Below are positions 1 to 7,243 of a DNA stretch of 13,780 nt, piece after piece (the first letter of the stretch is position 1; each line of letters begins with the position of its first letter). The stretch spans positions 1-13,780 of the forward strand of contig CAMGFF010000025.1 of NCBI GenBank assembly GCA_946055125.1, written 5' to 3'. Below the pieces are notes generated by a model. It was not told where the DNA came from. It worked only from the letters and a program-made list of their open reading frames with translations, and searched no databases. The translations under genes and the position numbers were made by a program. The DNA is from an uncultured Prevotellaceae bacterium. GTDB taxonomy: Bacteria > Bacteroidota > Bacteroidia > Bacteroidales > Muribaculaceae.

Positions 1-42
1 TAGCTCAATAAGCATAGCTCAAAGCTCATGGCTCAAAGCTCA
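1..42. repeat. Short tandem repeat of an AGCTCA-containing unit
   Basis: Two adjacent 14-bp units, TAGCTCAAAGCTCA (15-28) and TGGCTCAAAGCTCA (29-42), differ at one base. A partial copy, TAGCTCAATA, lies at 1-10. The array sits just downstream of the fructokinase stop codon and is cut by the window edge, so its full length is unknown. No T-run follows it on the minus strand, so it does not look like an intrinsic terminator. Its role is unknown; it may be a simple intergenic repeat. Confidence 0.6.
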
Positions 43-54
43 CAGCCGAGAGAC

Positions 55-939
55 TCACTGCTGAGAAGTAAGCTCAGTGGGCAGAATAGGCATTGCGCCC
101 TTCTGCGTGCACACAAATGCCGATGTGAGCACTGCCAAGTGATGTGCCTCGGCAACCGAGCGACCGAGCAGAATGTTGGCAATGAATGCAGCGGTGAATG
201 AGTCGCCTGCACCTACGGTGTCGGCCACCTGCACCTTGGGAGTGGGCTGGAAAGAGACGTTGCCCGGAGTGAACACATAGCTGCCATTGATGCCACATGT
301 GAGAATGAGCATCTTCAGGTTATACTTGCCAAGCAGAATCCAGCACTTGTCCTGAAGATCGATGCCGGGATAGCCAAACATGCGGCTCACCGTCACCAGT
401 TCCTCATCGTTAATCTTCAGTATGTTGCAGCGCGTCATCGAGTTGCACAGTATATCCTTGTTGTAGAAGCCCTGGCGCAGGTTCACGTCGAATACCACAA
501 GAGCGTCGTCGGTCTTGGGCATTGCGTCGAGGAAGCGGTTAATCGTGTTGCGCGACACCACGTTGCGCTGGGCAAGCGAGCCAAAGCACACCGCCTGTGC
601 GTGCTCGGCAATAGCCTCAAGGCGTGCGGTGTAGGGGATATTGTCCCATGCCACGTTCTCCTTGATGTCGTATTGCGGGATACCGGCCTGGTCAATCTCC
701 ACCTGCACGGTGCCTGTGGGATAAGGCACACGCTCAATCACATGGTTGAGTCCCTTCGATGTGAAGTTCTTCACAATCTCATCGCCAAGCGAATCCTCGC
801 CCACTGCGCTTATCACACAGCTGTTGAGTCCAAACTGCGACACATGGTAGGCAAAGTTTGCCGGTGCGCCACCTATCTTCTTTCCTTCGGGAAGCACGTC
901 CCAGAGTGCTTCGCCCATTCCTACTACATATTTGGTCAT
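55..939 (-). CDS. Fructokinase, PfkB/ribokinase family
   Basis: Cytoplasmic sugar kinase of 294 residues, the usual size for PfkB-family fructokinases. It most likely phosphorylates fructose with ATP, so that fructose freed by the GH32 enzymes enters glycolysis. The N-terminal substrate-binding signature GGAPANFA is at 23-30, followed by the family's glycine-rich stretch near 46-53. DVNLR is at 151-155 and the NxxE-type metal motif NDEE at 177-180. The C-terminal signature DTVGAGDSF spans 240-248, with catalytic base D246 in the GAGD anion hole. The start codon at 939 gives a natural N-terminus (MTKYVVGMGEALWD) for the family. The gene lies 65 bp after the MFS gene on the same strand with no TAnnTTTG element between them, so it is probably the last gene of that operon. 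Family assignment is firm. Fructose specificity rests on sequence style and on the fructan context; another ketose or hexose is possible. Confidence 0.92.
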   Translation of the reverse strand: MTKYVVGMGEALWDVLPEGKKIGGAPANFAYHVSQFGLNSCVISAVGEDSLGDEIVKNFTSKGLNHVIERVPYPTGTVQVEIDQAGIPQYDIKENVAWDNIPYTARLEAIAEHAQAVCFGSLAQRNVVSRNTINRFLDAMPKTDDALVVFDVNLRQGFYNKDILCNSMTRCNILKINDEELVTVSRMFGYPGIDLQDKCWILLGKYNLKMLILTCGINGSYVFTPGNVSFQPTPKVQVADTVGAGDSFTAAFIANILLGRSVAEAHHLAVLTSAFVCTQKGAMPILPTELTSQQ

Positions 940-1004
940 ATCGTTTATTTTTATTTTTTTGTATTGAAAGATTCTTATTTAATTTATATGTGTGCGTGCT
1001 GCCA

Positions 1005-2174
1005 TTATTTTTTAATCTTGATGGTATAGTACATCAAGTAGATCACGCCCACGGTCATCACTGCCACTGCTCCTGCCTGTGCGCTCATAGCGTCGGCAGC
1101 AAAGCCCATGGCAAGCGGGAAGATGGTGCCGCCAAAGAGGCCCATGATCATCAGTCCCGACACCTCATTCTTCTTGTCGGGTGTGGCAACGAGTGCCTGC
1201 GAGAAGATGATGGGGAACACATTGGAGTTGCCGAAGCCTATGCAGGCTATTCCCACATAGAGGGCGGCAAGCGAGTCGCACATGAAGAGCACCACCATGC
1301 CCACGAGCATCAGCACCGAGCTGAGGGCGAAGAATGCCTTTGAGCTTACCCAGCGCAAGATGAACGCTCCAAGGAAGCAACCTGCCGTACGGAAGATGAA
1401 ATACACACTGGTGGCGAAGCTGGCATCCTCAAGCGGAAGGCCAAGGCGCTCCACGATAATCTTGGGGGCGGTGGTGTTGGTGCCCACGTCGATTCCCACA
1501 TGGCACATAATGCCGATGAAGCACAGAATGATGAAAGGGTGACCGAGCAGCTTCAGGCAGTCGATGATGCCCGATGCCTTGTCGGGCTTCTCCTCCTTAA
1601 TGGGAGTTGCTGCAAGCACGGCAATCGACAGGAAGCAAACAGCCGCATAAATCACGAAGAATGCACGCCAGCCTAAGCCGAACACCGGCAGGTAGGTGGT
1701 TGCGCCCCATGCTGCGAGTATCGGGGCCAGGAATGAGGCTATTGCCTTCACAAATTGTCCGAAGGTGAGCGTCGAGGCCAGCTTGTCGCCCGAGATTAGG
1801 TTGGTCACGAGCGGGTTGAGTGAGGTCTGCATGATTGCGTTGCCAATTCCGAGCAGCGAGAAGGCTGCCAGCATAGTGTAGTAGCTGTCGCCTGTGACAG
1901 GAATGATGAGCGACACTATTGTCACCACGAGGCTGATTAACACGGTGTTCTTGCGGCCTATCTTGTTCATCAGCAGTCCCGTGGGTACCGAGAATAGCAG
2001 GAACCAGAAGAACACAAGCGAGGGGAAGATGTTGGCCTCCGAGTCGGTCAGGCCCAAGTCTTTCTGCACATAATTTGATGCAGTGCCCACCAGGTCTACA
2101 AATCCCATTGCAAAGAAGCAGAGCATCACCGGAATTATCTGCAAAAGCGACGTTTTTTGTGCTTGTGATTTCAT
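1005..2174 (-). CDS. MFS sugar transporter, FHS (FucP-like) family, probable fructose importer
   Basis: Inner-membrane carrier of 389 residues with about twelve hydrophobic segments. After a short cytoplasmic N-terminus the first segment covers about 11-31. The MFS loop motif between helices 2 and 3 appears as NKIGRKNT (70-77). The stretch QTSLNPLVTN (116-125) and the later GNSNVFPIIFSQAL (315-328) are typical of the fucose/glucose-galactose proton symporter group. The predicted role is to move fructose from periplasm to cytoplasm. The B. thetaiotaomicron fructan PUL has an MFS carrier (BT1758) beside a fructokinase, and the same pairing is seen here. It lies 67 bp downstream of GH32 and 65 bp upstream of the fructokinase, all on the minus strand, with no promoter-like element in either gap, so a three-gene operon is likely. 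The start at 2174 directly follows an A-rich leader. Substrate is inferred from context. Confidence 0.88.
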   Translation of the reverse strand: MKSQAQKTSLLQIIPVMLCFFAMGFVDLVGTASNYVQKDLGLTDSEANIFPSLVFFWFLLFSVPTGLLMNKIGRKNTVLISLVVTIVSLIIPVTGDSYYTMLAAFSLLGIGNAIMQTSLNPLVTNLISGDKLASTLTFGQFVKAIASFLAPILAAWGATTYLPVFGLGWRAFFVIYAAVCFLSIAVLAATPIKEEKPDKASGIIDCLKLLGHPFIILCFIGIMCHVGIDVGTNTTAPKIIVERLGLPLEDASFATSVYFIFRTAGCFLGAFILRWVSSKAFFALSSVLMLVGMVVLFMCDSLAALYVGIACIGFGNSNVFPIIFSQALVATPDKKNEVSGLMIMGLFGGTIFPLAMGFAADAMSAQAGAVAVMTVGVIYLMYYTIKIKK

Positions 2175-2241
2175 ATTCGTTTTCAGTTTACGTTGATAAT
2201 ATTTTTTTTTGGATGGTTATGTTTGTTATTGGTTATCGTTA

Positions 2242-4071
2242 TCAGAGTTTTATTCCATACACGTTGAGGTTTGTCACCTTGGCCTTTCCGCCTTCAGCGC
2301 TCACGGTGAGGGTGGAGTAGGGCTTGCTGGGGAATACCAGGTTGGTTGTTACCGAGCGTCCGTTGTCGGTGAAAAGCTCAATGCTGGAGCGGTCGACGAA
2401 GATGCGGAGCGACACACGTCCGCCCACGGTGCGTGTGGGGGCCACTGTCACTGCCGGGAAGTCGGCGCTGAAGCTGATGTCGCCGCTCAGTCGGCGGTCG
2501 ACAGCCACTGTTGCGTCCTTGGGGTCATAGGTCATCACCACCTTCTCTCCCACTGCATTGCTCAGGGTGAGGTCGAACTTATCGGCCTTGCGTGCGTCAA
2601 CATCGAGAAGAATCTCACAGAGTCCGTCGGCGGGGAGCTTGTAGCTCACGGCCTTCTTGCCGGCATTGGCCTTCTTCACTTTCACTTCGAGATTGCCACG
2701 CAGGGCGGTGAGCTCGGCTGTAGGCTCGCTGGCAAGGTAAATATCGCCGTCGGCGCCACGGAAGAGCTTCATGTCGCGAGGCAGGGTGTTGGCACTGCGG
2801 AATTGCTGTGTGGGCACGTCGGCCGCATACTGCCAGTTGCTCATCCAGCCTATGATTGTGCGGCGTCCTGCGGGGCCGTCGCTGAAGCTTACCGAAGCAT
2901 AGTTGTCCTTTCCATAGTCGAGCCACTTGGTGGGCACGTTGCCCTCGGCGTCTTTATCGGGGGTGAATGTCTTGCCGTCGAAGTCGCCAATGAAGTATTG
3001 GGTTGCGCTGCCGCCGAATGGGCCGCCGGGGTTGATGCTTGAGATAAGCACCCACTTGCTTGTTTCCTCACCCTCCACAGGCAGCTCGAAGAGGTCGGGG
3101 CACTCCCATATTCCGTCTTGTCCGCCAAGGCCTTTGCCGAATTTGCTCTCAAGCGTCCACTCCTTGAGGTCGGCCGACGAGAAAATGAGCATCTCATAGT
3201 CGAGTGGGTGTGCAAGAATGATGTTCCACTTGCCTATTTTCTCGTTCCAGAACATATTGGGGTCGCGAGACTCGCTCTCGAGGGCGCACACGGGGTTGGC
3301 ATCGTAGATTGCGAACGAAGCGCCGCCGTCGCTGCTTGCAGCGAGGCTCTGCATCTGGCTTGTTCCGGCCGATGTGTAGAGTGCTATGACAGCGTTTTCT
3401 CCATAGCCCACGGTGTTCTTGTAGTCGATGGCGCAGCTGCCGCTGAACACGGTGCCGATTCCGTTGGGCTTAATGGCGATGGGCTCGTGCTTCCAGTGGA
3501 TGAGGTCGGTCGATGTAGAGTGTCCCCAGGTCATGTTCTGCCACTTCGAGCCGTAGGGGTTGTGCTGATAATAAAGATGCCAAGTGCCGTCCTTGTAGAA
3601 CATGCCATTGGGGTCGTTCATCCAGCCATAGAGCGGAGTGTGGTGATAGGCGGGGCGATATGCTGTCTCGCGGTTGGTAGTGTCGAAGGTGTCGCTGAGC
3701 TTCATTTCGCGCCAGCACACGTCGCTCTTTGCCTCACGCACCGTGCCACGGCCCTGGGGTGTAACCACGTCGAGAATTACATTGTGCCCTTTGTAGGGTG
3801 TAAGGTCGAAAGGCACATAGAAGTCGGCCTTCGATTTTGCCAGGCGCACGTAGATTGTCTCGGCTATCTTGCCATCCACAAGCACGTTGATTCGCGCATC
3901 TTCTATGCTCTCCTGCACCGGCATGAGCAGATAGGGAGCCTTGCCCGTCACGCGCACAAGTGTATTGGTTGTACTGAGGTGATTGAGCACAATGCCATCG
4001 CCGGCAGCGCTGGCCGTGATAGATGCGGCTGCAAGGAGCAGCCCGCAAAAATACTTTGTTACTTCTTTCAT
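2242..4071 (-). CDS. GH32 fructanase (levanase/inulinase type) with N-terminal accessory domain
   Basis: Secreted glycoside hydrolase of 609 residues that should release fructose from fructans or fructo-oligosaccharides. A signal peptide covers about 1-22 with an ASA-type cleavage site; there is no Cys after the hydrophobic core, so it is predicted periplasmic rather than a surface lipoprotein. Residues 25-130 form an extra beta-rich module like the DUF4980-type domain of Bacteroidetes GH32 enzymes. The five-bladed propeller begins near 140. Canonical GH32 motifs are all present: WMNDPNG (150-156, nucleophile D153), FSGS (209-212), RDP (269-271, transition-state stabiliser D270) and ECP (323-325, acid/base E323). 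The C-terminal beta-sandwich ends with the family's FVDRSSIELF motif (558-567). The gene is the first of the leftward operon and diverges from the HTCS gene across a shared control region. Levan versus inulin preference, and exo versus endo action, cannot be read from the sequence. Confidence 0.95.
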   Translation of the reverse strand: MKEVTKYFCGLLLAAASITASAAGDGIVLNHLSTTNTLVRVTGKAPYLLMPVQESIEDARINVLVDGKIAETIYVRLAKSKADFYVPFDLTPYKGHNVILDVVTPQGRGTVREAKSDVCWREMKLSDTFDTTNRETAYRPAYHHTPLYGWMNDPNGMFYKDGTWHLYYQHNPYGSKWQNMTWGHSTSTDLIHWKHEPIAIKPNGIGTVFSGSCAIDYKNTVGYGENAVIALYTSAGTSQMQSLAASSDGGASFAIYDANPVCALESESRDPNMFWNEKIGKWNIILAHPLDYEMLIFSSADLKEWTLESKFGKGLGGQDGIWECPDLFELPVEGEETSKWVLISSINPGGPFGGSATQYFIGDFDGKTFTPDKDAEGNVPTKWLDYGKDNYASVSFSDGPAGRRTIIGWMSNWQYAADVPTQQFRSANTLPRDMKLFRGADGDIYLASEPTAELTALRGNLEVKVKKANAGKKAVSYKLPADGLCEILLDVDARKADKFDLTLSNAVGEKVVMTYDPKDATVAVDRRLSGDISFSADFPAVTVAPTRTVGGRVSLRIFVDRSSIELFTDNGRSVTTNLVFPSKPYSTLTVSAEGGKAKVTNLNVYGIKL

Positions 4072-4142
4072 TGTTTTATTTTAGTTTTATGTTAATTCGT
4101 CGGTATTGCAATCGGCTTTGCCTTTTTTTGATTTTGGCAATG

Positions 4143-4150
4143 CAAATCTA
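4143..4150 (-). promoter_or_regulatory. Putative -7 promoter element for the GH32-MFS-fructokinase operon
   Basis: Read on the minus strand this is TAGATTTG, an exact match to the Bacteroidetes -7 consensus TAnnTTTG. It would start transcription near 4136, leaving an AT-rich leader of about 65 nt before the GH32 start codon. I see no clear -33 TTTG partner, which is common at activator-dependent promoters. The operator-like block begins about 30 bp further upstream. Confidence 0.5.
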
Positions 4151-4160
4151 CTAACATATT

Positions 4161-4227
4161 CACTCTCTGCATATCATTTTCCGTGCATTTCCTATTATTT
4201 TTGTTGCAATGCCCCATTTTTCATAGC
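4161..4227. promoter_or_regulatory. Candidate HTCS operator, copy A (divergent GH32/HTCS control region)
   Basis: This block shares an ordered set of words with the region upstream of susC (copy B): CACTCTCTGC (4161-4170), TTTTCCGTGCA (4177-4187) and GCCCCATTTTTCATAGC (4211-4227). The gap between the second and third words is exactly 23 bp in both copies. Inside it, CGTGCA (4182-4187) and GTTGCA (4203-4208) form a direct repeat at 21-bp period, two helical turns. That is the geometry expected for a dimeric AraC-type regulator. The block lies between the two divergent TAnnTTTG elements, so one bound regulator could serve both promoters. Sequence conservation is seen directly; binding by the neighbouring HTCS is inferred. 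Confidence 0.6.
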
Positions 4228-4256
4228 AATCACCTCAAAATTACTGATTTTTTTCT

Positions 4257-4264
4257 TAAATTTG
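4257..4264 (+). promoter_or_regulatory. Putative -7 promoter element for the HTCS gene
   Basis: TAAATTTG matches TAnnTTTG exactly and sits 31 bp before the HTCS start codon, giving a predicted leader of about 25 nt. No convincing -33 element is visible. With copy A of the operator block upstream, the HTCS gene may be autoregulated. Confidence 0.5.
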
Positions 4265-4295
4265 CAAATAGAAATAACTTATACCAAGATAATCC

Positions 4296-7040
4296 ATGAC
4301 AAAGCCTGCCTATACCTTTATTTTTGCCTTATCCTTCTTCTTTGTGCTTTGCGGGTGCACCGAGAAGCGTATATACCGCATTGGCGTGTCGCAGTGCAGC
4401 GACGACGACTGGCGCACAAAGATGAACGAGGAAATCAACCGCGAGGTGATGTCGCACGACGACGTTATGGTGGAAATTCGCTCGGCCGACGACAACAACG
4501 AAAAGCAAATCTCCGACATCGAGTATTTCGTGGCCAATGGCTTCGACATCATCATAGTTTCTCCCAACGAGGCGGCGGCTCTCACACCCACTATAAAAAA
4601 GGTGTATGAGAGCGGTTTGCCCGTGATTACCTTCGACCGCAATATCATTGGCGACTCCTACACGGCCCGTGTGGGTGTCGACAACGTCGACATGGGGCGC
4701 TCGGCTGCCCACTATGCCCTCCACCTACTCGGCAGCAACGCCAAGGCTATCGAAATTTATGGCCTCCGCGGCTCCACTCCCGCCGACGACCGCCACCGCG
4801 GATTCCTCGATGAGTTCACCGGCAATGGCGGAACAATAGTAGCCACCGGCTACGGATACTGGAACAAGGAGGATGCCATCGTAGTGGCCGACTCGCTCCT
4901 GCGCCGCCACCCCGAGGTGAACCTCGTGTATGCCCACAACGACCGCATGGCTATAGGCGCAAGCGAGGTGGCTTCGCGCCTCGGCCGACGCGACGAGATA
5001 AAGATAATTGGCATCGATGCAGCTCCTAAGATTGGAATCCGCGCCGTGGCCGATGACGTGATCGATGCTTCGTTCGTCTATCCCACCGAGGGCTACCGCC
5101 TCATTCAGCTTGCCCTCGACATCCTCAAGGGAAAGCCTTTCCTCCGCGAGACTACAATGCCACTCACATCGGCAGTCGACAAGACCAATGCCGACATCCT
5201 GCTCCTACAGGACGAAACCCTAAAGGAGGAAACCAGCAAAATCCGCCTACTGAAAAGCAAAATCGACACCTACTGGTCGCAATACAATGCCCAGACTTCC
5301 CTCTTCTATGCCAGCATTGCCATCATCGTCCTCCTCTCGGGCGTGGTGTTCTTGCTCTGCCGGGCTTTCTGGCAGCACAAGCGGCACCAGGAGGTGCTTA
5401 TTCGCCAGAACCGCCTGCTCGAGGAGCAACGCGACCGCCAGAAGGACCTCAACGAGAAGCTCGAGAAGGCCACGCAGTCGAAACTGGTGTTCTTCACCAA
5501 TGTGTCGCACGACCTCCGCACTCCGCTCACCCTCATCGCCGAGCCGGTGGCGCAGCTCTCCTCGGCCCGGAACCTCACCGACCAGCAGCAGGTGCTCATG
5601 AAGATAGCCAACAAGAATGTGCACATCCTGCAACGCCTCATCAACCAGATTCTCGACTTCCGCAAATTCGAGAATGGAAAGCTGTCGCTCAATCTCACCG
5701 AGATTGATTTCGGCAGCGCGCTGCGAAGCTGGATGGAGTCGTTCCACGCTATTGCCCGCAAGCGGCACATCACACTCTCGCTGCTCGAGCCCTCAGGCGC
5801 TGCCCCGGTCATCGCTGCCCTCGATGCCGAGAAAATGGAGCGCGTGCTTTTCAACCTCCTCTCCAATGCCTTTAAGTTCACCCCCGACAATGGCTCTATC
5901 ACCGTGAGCTTCTGCGCATCGCCATCCTCAATCACTCTTACCGTGGCCGACAACGGTTGCGGAATTGCCTCGGCCGACATCGACCGCATTTTCGACCGCT
6001 TCTATCAGACCGACAAGGTGAACCCGCAGGGCTCGGGCATTGGCCTCGCTCTCGTGAAAGCCTTTGTGGAGCTGCACGATGGCACCATAACGGCTTCGAG
6101 CACCCAGGGCAAAGGCACCACTTTCACTGTGGTGATTCCCCTGCGACAAATCGACGCCGAGGCTTCCGACCCGGTGAAGCTCATCGACGACGACACCGTA
6201 ACCTCCGAGCTGGCGCCCATTGAGAGCGAGGGCTCCATCGATGCCGAGCTGCCGCTGCTCCTGGTCATCGACGACAACGCCGACATTCAGCACCTCATCG
6301 CAGCACTCCTCGGCAAGGAATACAATGTGATTACCGCCTCAAATGGCGCCGATGGCCTCCGCATGGCCTCGAAATACGTCCCCGACCTCATCATCTGCGA
6401 TGTGATGATGCCGGTGATGGACGGAATGGAATGTTGCAGCCGCCTCAAGGCCGAAATCTCCACTTCCCACATCCCAGTGCTCATGCTCACCGCATGCTCT
6501 CTCGATGAGCAACGCGCTCAGTGCTATGAGTGCGGCTCCGACGGTTACATCTCCAAGCCATTCAACCTCCAGGTGCTTCGCTCACGCTGTGCCTCGCTCA
6601 TCGCCAACCGCAAGCGCATCAAGGAGCTGTGGCAAAGCCCGGCCGCGGCCTCATCTTCGGTCGCTGCAAAGCCCGCCGAGAAGCCAAAGATGCCTCAGCA
6701 GCCGGGCGACATCGACAATAATTTCTACCACCGTTTCATCGAAATATTCACTGCCGAGATGGGCAATCCCGACCTCAACGTCGACGCAATTGCCCAGCGA
6801 ATGGGCCTGGAGCGCTCGCAGTTCTACCGCAAAATCAAAGCCCTCACCAATTTCTCACCGGTGGAACTAATCAGGAACCTCCGCCTGAAGCAAGGACGCA
6901 AGCTCATCACTTCCTCCGAGAAAACCGTGAGCGAGATTGCCTACGAAATTGGCTTTTCCACTCCTGCCTATTTCACCAAGTGCTACCGCGAGGCATTTGG
7001 CGAGACTCCCAGCGAAACCCGCTCCCGCCTCTCCCACTAA
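4296..7040 (+). CDS. Hybrid two-component system regulator (HTCS) with periplasmic fructose-binding-type sensor domain
   Basis: One-protein sensor and transcription activator of 914 residues. An N-terminal hydrophobic segment (7-20) ends in LCGC, a lipobox-like site at C21. Residues 27-305 form a periplasmic LacI/ribose-binding-type sugar sensor (VSQCSDDDW at 31-39, FDIIIVSPNEA at 83-93, ITFDRN at 111-116). A stalk leads to a transmembrane helix at about 336-357 and a cytoplasmic coiled coil (360-396). The histidine kinase follows: H405 in SHDLRTPL, N-box N524, G1 box DNGCG (552-556) and G2 box GSGIGL (579-584). The receiver domain (654-770) has D659/D660, phospho-acceptor D702, T732 and K754. 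An AraC-type DNA-binding domain fills 808-912. All catalytic residues are intact. HTCS proteins with this sensor type, such as BT1754, bind fructose, so it probably activates this PUL when fructose appears in the periplasm. The start at 4296 is supported by the signal-type N-terminus. Confidence 0.95.
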   Translation: MTKPAYTFIFALSFFFVLCGCTEKRIYRIGVSQCSDDDWRTKMNEEINREVMSHDDVMVEIRSADDNNEKQISDIEYFVANGFDIIIVSPNEAAALTPTIKKVYESGLPVITFDRNIIGDSYTARVGVDNVDMGRSAAHYALHLLGSNAKAIEIYGLRGSTPADDRHRGFLDEFTGNGGTIVATGYGYWNKEDAIVVADSLLRRHPEVNLVYAHNDRMAIGASEVASRLGRRDEIKIIGIDAAPKIGIRAVADDVIDASFVYPTEGYRLIQLALDILKGKPFLRETTMPLTSAVDKTNADILLLQDETLKEETSKIRLLKSKIDTYWSQYNAQTSLFYASIAIIVLLSGVVFLLCRAFWQHKRHQEVLIRQNRLLEEQRDRQKDLNEKLEKATQSKLVFFTNVSHDLRTPLTLIAEPVAQLSSARNLTDQQQVLMKIANKNVHILQRLINQILDFRKFENGKLSLNLTEIDFGSALRSWMESFHAIARKRHITLSLLEPSGAAPVIAALDAEKMERVLFNLLSNAFKFTPDNGSITVSFCASPSSITLTVADNGCGIASADIDRIFDRFYQTDKVNPQGSGIGLALVKAFVELHDGTITASSTQGKGTTFTVVIPLRQIDAEASDPVKLIDDDTVTSELAPIESEGSIDAELPLLLVIDDNADIQHLIAALLGKEYNVITASNGADGLRMASKYVPDLIICDVMMPVMDGMECCSRLKAEISTSHIPVLMLTACSLDEQRAQCYECGSDGYISKPFNLQVLRSRCASLIANRKRIKELWQSPAAASSSVAAKPAEKPKMPQQPGDIDNNFYHRFIEIFTAEMGNPDLNVDAIAQRMGLERSQFYRKIKALTNFSPVELIRNLRLKQGRKLITSSEKTVSEIAYEIGFSTPAYFTKCYREAFGETPSETRSRLSH

Positions 7041-7054
7041 TCTCCCACTCTCTC

Positions 7055-7120
7055 CACTCTCTGCTATTATTTTCCGTGCAATCTCCATAAAAAATCGTGC
7101 ATAGCCCCATTTTTTATAGC
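7055..7120. promoter_or_regulatory. Candidate HTCS operator, copy B (upstream of susC)
   Basis: Second copy of the composite block: CACTCTCTGC (7055-7064), TTTTCCGTGCA (7070-7080) and GCCCCATTTTTTATAGC (7104-7120), with the same 23-bp gap between the last two words as in copy A. The direct repeat is perfect here: CGTGCA at 7075-7080 and again at 7096-7101, period 21 bp. The second half-site ends 60 bp before the susC -7 element, compared with 48 bp in copy A, a difference of about one helical turn. The rest of the spacer between HTCS and susC is not visibly similar. Together this points to selection on a regulator-binding site, most simply that of the adjacent HTCS. Confidence 0.62.
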
Positions 7121-7161
7121 TTGCGCAACATCGATTATACACGCTGCCCACATCTACTGCC

Positions 7162-7169
7162 TAATTTTG
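7162..7169 (+). promoter_or_regulatory. Putative -7 promoter element for the susC-susD operon
   Basis: TAATTTTG is an exact TAnnTTTG match, 74 bp before the susC start codon at 7244. The resulting leader of about 67 nt is almost entirely A/T with A-rich sequence just before the ATG, the usual Bacteroidetes arrangement for strongly translated genes. No clear -33 element is seen, consistent with activation by a regulator bound at copy B of the operator block. Confidence 0.55.
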
Positions 7170-7243
7170 CGACACAAAATCATTTTCAAAAAAACTATTT
7201 TTTATTTTTTATAACAAAACCAAAAACTAAAACAAGTGACAGC

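Noticed and set aside
704..710. TGCACGG (reverse complement of CCGTGCA) in the fructokinase gene as a third operator
   Set aside because: A lone 7-mer inside coding sequence, without the second half-site at 21 bp or the GCCCCAT box.
3118..4095. 325-codon open frame opposite the first GH32, and a similar one at 2209-3042
   Set aside because: Both mirror GH32 coding DNA and are rich in H, V, A, C and G. GH32 motifs on the minus strand are unambiguous.
7030..7049. TCTCCCACT repeated twice around the HTCS stop codon
   Set aside because: A short pyrimidine-rich stretch; the repeat is not present at operator copy A and partly encodes the HTCS C-terminus, so chance is sufficient.
7087..7117. Perfect 9-bp inverted repeat ATAAAAAAT / ATTTTTTAT as a terminator for the HTCS gene
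   Set aside because: The stem is A/T only, and the matching positions in operator copy A are not complementary, so it is neither a convincing terminator nor a conserved part of the operator.
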